Of a DNA stretch of 64,000 bases, positions 61,827 through 64,000 are shown piece after piece (position 1 is the first letter of the stretch; every line of letters begins with the position of its first letter). A program made the translations under genes and the position numbers. Source of the DNA: Paenibacillus chondroitinus NBRC 15376 (GTDB taxonomy: Bacteria > Bacillota > Bacilli > Paenibacillales > NBRC-103111); the NCBI RefSeq assembly GCF_004000765.1, contig NZ_BILW01000001.1, forward strand, positions 310,001-374,000. The letters are read 5' to 3'. Below the pieces are notes generated by a model. That model was not told where the DNA came from. It was given only the letters and a program-made list of their open reading frames with translations, and did not search any database.

Positions 61827-64000
61827 TTAAGGAATATAGGTAAACACACCGCTGCTATCCAAAATAAATGGAAAAACCGACGTTCCATATCTTATAGTTC
61901 CTTTATCGTTTGGAGCCCCCTTTATGACAGCTTTCGTGAGGTTCCCGCTAGTCCAGTCCATATCAACCGTGAAATTTCCTCTGGCTTTGAGTCCTTTCAC
62001 GCTGCCATTCGGCCAATTTGACGGCATTGCCGGTAAAAGATGGATTTGTTTAGCGTAAGTGCTTTGAAGGAGCATTTCAGCAATACCCGAGGTAAAGCCG
62101 AAATTACCGTCAATCTGGAAAGGAGGATGAGTGTCAAATAAATTTTTATTTATCCTATTTTTAAGCTGCAGGTTTAGAAGTGAATAGGCACGTTGTCCAT
62201 CCAGAAGGTTAGCCCAAGCGTTTATCTTCCACGCCATACTCCAGCCAGTGCTTAAATCCCCGCGTCTATTGAGGGATACTTTAGCTGCATCTGCTAATGC
62301 CGGAGTTGAAAGCGGTGAAATCGTATTGCCGGGGAACAGGCCGTACAACTGGGAAATATGCCTGTGGGTTGGATCTGTCTCTACAAAATCACCCTGATTC
62401 CACTCCCTGATTTGCCCCAAGCTGCCAATTTGCGGCTGCGGTATTTTAGCAACAGCGGTTTGAAGCTGAGATCTAAACGTGTCATCCACACCAAGGATCG
62501 TACTTGCCGTTATGGTATTATTGAAAAGTTCTTCAATGATCCGGTGGTCCGCCTCCGTACCTGCAGATATCTGATAGGAAGCACCGTTATATTTAAATGA
62601 ATTCTCAGGAGATGTTGTAGGCGTTGAGATTAAGAAGTTGCCCTGTGGAGTAAGGAAATTAAGATAAAATTGTGCTGCTTCCTTCAAAATCGGATATCCT
62701 TTGGTTGCTAGGTAGTTGGTATCCCTAGTGAAGCTGTAATATTCCCATACATCTTGGGCTAGCCATCCGGAACCACCCATGAATAGTCCGCTATCAGCAG
62801 GCTTGTAAGGCATTGTGAAGCCCCAAACGTCTGTCTTCTTTGCTGCAAACCAGCCTGCCTGGATATTAAAATAATTTTTGGCCGTTTCTCTGCCACTGGG
62901 TCTCAAACTGTCAATTAGATCGATCATTGGCATATGGGTTTCGGTCAGATTGGTAACCTGTGATGGCCAGTAATTCATGTTAAAGTTGATATTGAAACAA
63001 TACATGCTACCCCATGACGGCGTATTGCTGTTGTTCCATATTCCCTGAAGGTTGGCAGGCTGGCCGCCTTGTCTGGAACTGCTGATCAAAAGGTAACGTC
63101 CGTACTGGAATAACAAACTCTCCAGCCCTGGATCCGCGGAACCGTTCTTATAATTGGTCAAACGTGTGTCGGTAGGGACGGCGTCCATATTGGTCCCCTT
63201 AAAATCAAGGCTGACCCTGTCGAAAAGATTTTTATAATCCGAGGTATGTGTTGACTTGAGCTGTTCATAGGTCTTGTTTCCGGCGTTATATACGGCACTT
63301 GTTACATCCGCCGCATAATCCGTATTTCCGGCATAATTGAGCCAATTATTGGTATATGTGGTATAAGTGGACATGAATATTGTAACGCTGTCCGCATTGG
63401 TCACACTCGCAACATTGGAGGCTATGGACTGGGAACCGCCACTCGGCAGTACCTTGATCCTGGTCTGAAAGCTAAGCGCGCCCGTATTGTTTTTCCCATC
63501 GACAATTAACGTATTGTTTCCGCTTGAAGACTGTACGATATTATATTGGGGACTATCCATGGACACCTGGGTTGTAATGGACTGCGGGGCACTGCTGGTG
63601 AGCCTTATGACCATCACATTGTCGGGATAGCTGGAAAAATACTCCCTGGTGAAAGTTTTACCGTCCTTTTCATACGAAACCTTGGCAATTCCAGTATTAA
63701 GGTTCAATTCACGGACATAATTGCTTATACCTGATTCATGTCCTGCAAATGTCAGATTGATATCGCCAAGGTTCTGGTATTCTCCAAAATCCTCGGGCCC
63801 ATAATTAGGCGTATTACCAAGCCAATTATTAAAATGAGTCTTTGCAGAAGCAAAATCATTGTTGTTCAGGGCCGTTTTTATCTGTGAAAATTCGGTGTAG
63901 TTGGCTGGTGTAGTCTGTACCTTTTTCCCGCTAAATATGGTTGCTTCATTAATCTGGACTCTGTCAACGCCGGTGCCTCCGAAAACCATTCCTCCAAGCT
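61827..64000 (-). CDS. GH95 alpha-L-fucosidase (5' end outside window)
   Basis: Reading on the minus strand, the frame is open through the right edge: codons for Leu-Gly-Gly precede the first visible Met at 63989, matching the GH95 opening (GNGRLGGMVFGG-like), so the true start is beyond 64000. About 723 residues are visible. An N-terminal beta-sandwich (INEATIFSG) is followed by a linker and an (alpha/alpha)6 barrel with FNINFNMNYWPSQVTN, STPTTSPENSF (SPEN holds the family's acid Glu) and PFQIDGNFG (Asp of the Asn/Asp water-activating set), then a C-terminal beta domain with HLLPAMPSNWPNGSVKG. GH95 removes alpha-1,2-linked L-fucose (a few members act on L-galactose) with inversion. Whether it is secreted cannot be seen. 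It shares an operon with the beta-helix protein at 58399. Confidence 0.93.
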   Translation of the reverse strand, partial: LGGMVFGGTGVDRVQINEATIFSGKKVQTTPANYTEFSQIKTALNNNDFASAKTHFNNWLGNTPNYGPEDFGEYQNLGDINLTFAGHESGISNYVRELNLNTGIAKVSYEKDGKTFTREYFSSYPDNVMVIRLTSSAPQSITTQVSMDSPQYNIVQSSSGNNTLIVDGKNNTGALSFQTRIKVLPSGGSQSIASNVASVTNADSVTIFMSTYTTYTNNWLNYAGNTDYAADVTSAVYNAGNKTYEQLKSTHTSDYKNLFDRVSLDFKGTNMDAVPTDTRLTNYKNGSADPGLESLLFQYGRYLLISSSRQGGQPANLQGIWNNSNTPSWGSMYCFNINFNMNYWPSQVTNLTETHMPMIDLIDSLRPSGRETAKNYFNIQAGWFAAKKTDVWGFTMPYKPADSGLFMGGSGWLAQDVWEYYSFTRDTNYLATKGYPILKEAAQFYLNFLTPQGNFLISTPTTSPENSFKYNGASYQISAGTEADHRIIEELFNNTITASTILGVDDTFRSQLQTAVAKIPQPQIGSLGQIREWNQGDFVETDPTHRHISQLYGLFPGNTISPLSTPALADAAKVSLNRRGDLSTGWSMAWKINAWANLLDGQRAYSLLNLQLKNRINKNLFDTHPPFQIDGNFGFTSGIAEMLLQSTYAKQIHLLPAMPSNWPNGSVKGLKARGNFTVDMDWTSGNLTKAVIKGAPNDKGTIRYGTSVFPFILDSSGVFTYIP

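Noticed and set aside
1..64000. tRNA or rRNA genes, riboswitches, phage or insertion-sequence genes
   Set aside because: None recognised on either strand by inspection; short structured RNAs could still be missed without a covariance search.

Overview
The window comes from a Gram-positive bacterium and most resembles Paenibacillus or a close relative in the Paenibacillaceae. The grounds are the dense YesM/YesN-type two-component and AraC-type regulators, LplB/LplC/LplA-like sugar importers, strong AGGAGG ribosome binding sites with frequent GTG and TTG starts, S-layer homology (SLH) anchoring, and very large multimodular secreted enzymes. No rRNA, tRNA, phage or transposase gene was recognised. 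The whole window reads as one long glycan-utilisation region.

Layout. 1-5097: the end of a YesN response regulator, a YesM histidine kinase, a membrane-tethered LacI-type sugar-binding protein and a lipoprotein sugar-binding protein (a sensing cassette). 5320-8605: an ABC sugar importer (binding protein and two permeases). 8672-28009: the centrepiece, four huge secreted proteins (a GH31 enzyme; a LamG/phosphodiesterase-superfamily protein; a parallel beta-helix protein; a PL8 polysaccharide lyase). Every one ends in a cohesin-like module followed by a type I dockerin. They are followed by a small protein made of one cohesin-like module and three SLH repeats. 28010-29028: a gene-free kilobase rich in palindromic repeats. 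29029-35789: a second importer with its own YesM/YesN pair. 36005-44266: a membrane-bound AraC regulator, a third (Lpl-type) importer, a GH29 fucosidase and a TIM-barrel isomerase. 44846-52274: AraC regulators placed next to a GH123-like beta-N-acetylgalactosaminidase, a type I sulfatase and a PhyH dioxygenase. 52326-58323: an acetyltransferase, a stalk-domain protein, DinB, AraC and two Gfo/Idh/MocA dehydrogenases. 58399-64000 (minus strand): a GH95 fucosidase that runs off the right edge and a beta-helix/lectin secreted protein.

How the genes may work together (inference). The four cohesin-dockerin enzymes and the cohesin-SLH protein look like a compact, cellulosome-like, surface-attached degradation complex. 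Because each enzyme carries both halves of an interaction pair, they could join head to tail into chains capped by the wall anchor. The enzyme repertoire (PL8 lyase, sulfatase, GH123, two fucosidase families, GH31) points to a sulfated, fucosylated, hexosamine-containing animal or marine glycan such as a glycosaminoglycan rather than cellulose. Oligosaccharides would enter through the three ABC importers, which lack their own ATPase gene here and presumably share an MsmX-type ATPase encoded elsewhere. They would then be finished by the cytoplasmic GH29, GH123 and dehydrogenases.

Three diverged copies of an approximately 130-190 bp palindromic intergenic element, a cluster of GTTGC...ACAAC palindromes and a ten-unit heptamer tandem repeat occupy the larger gaps.
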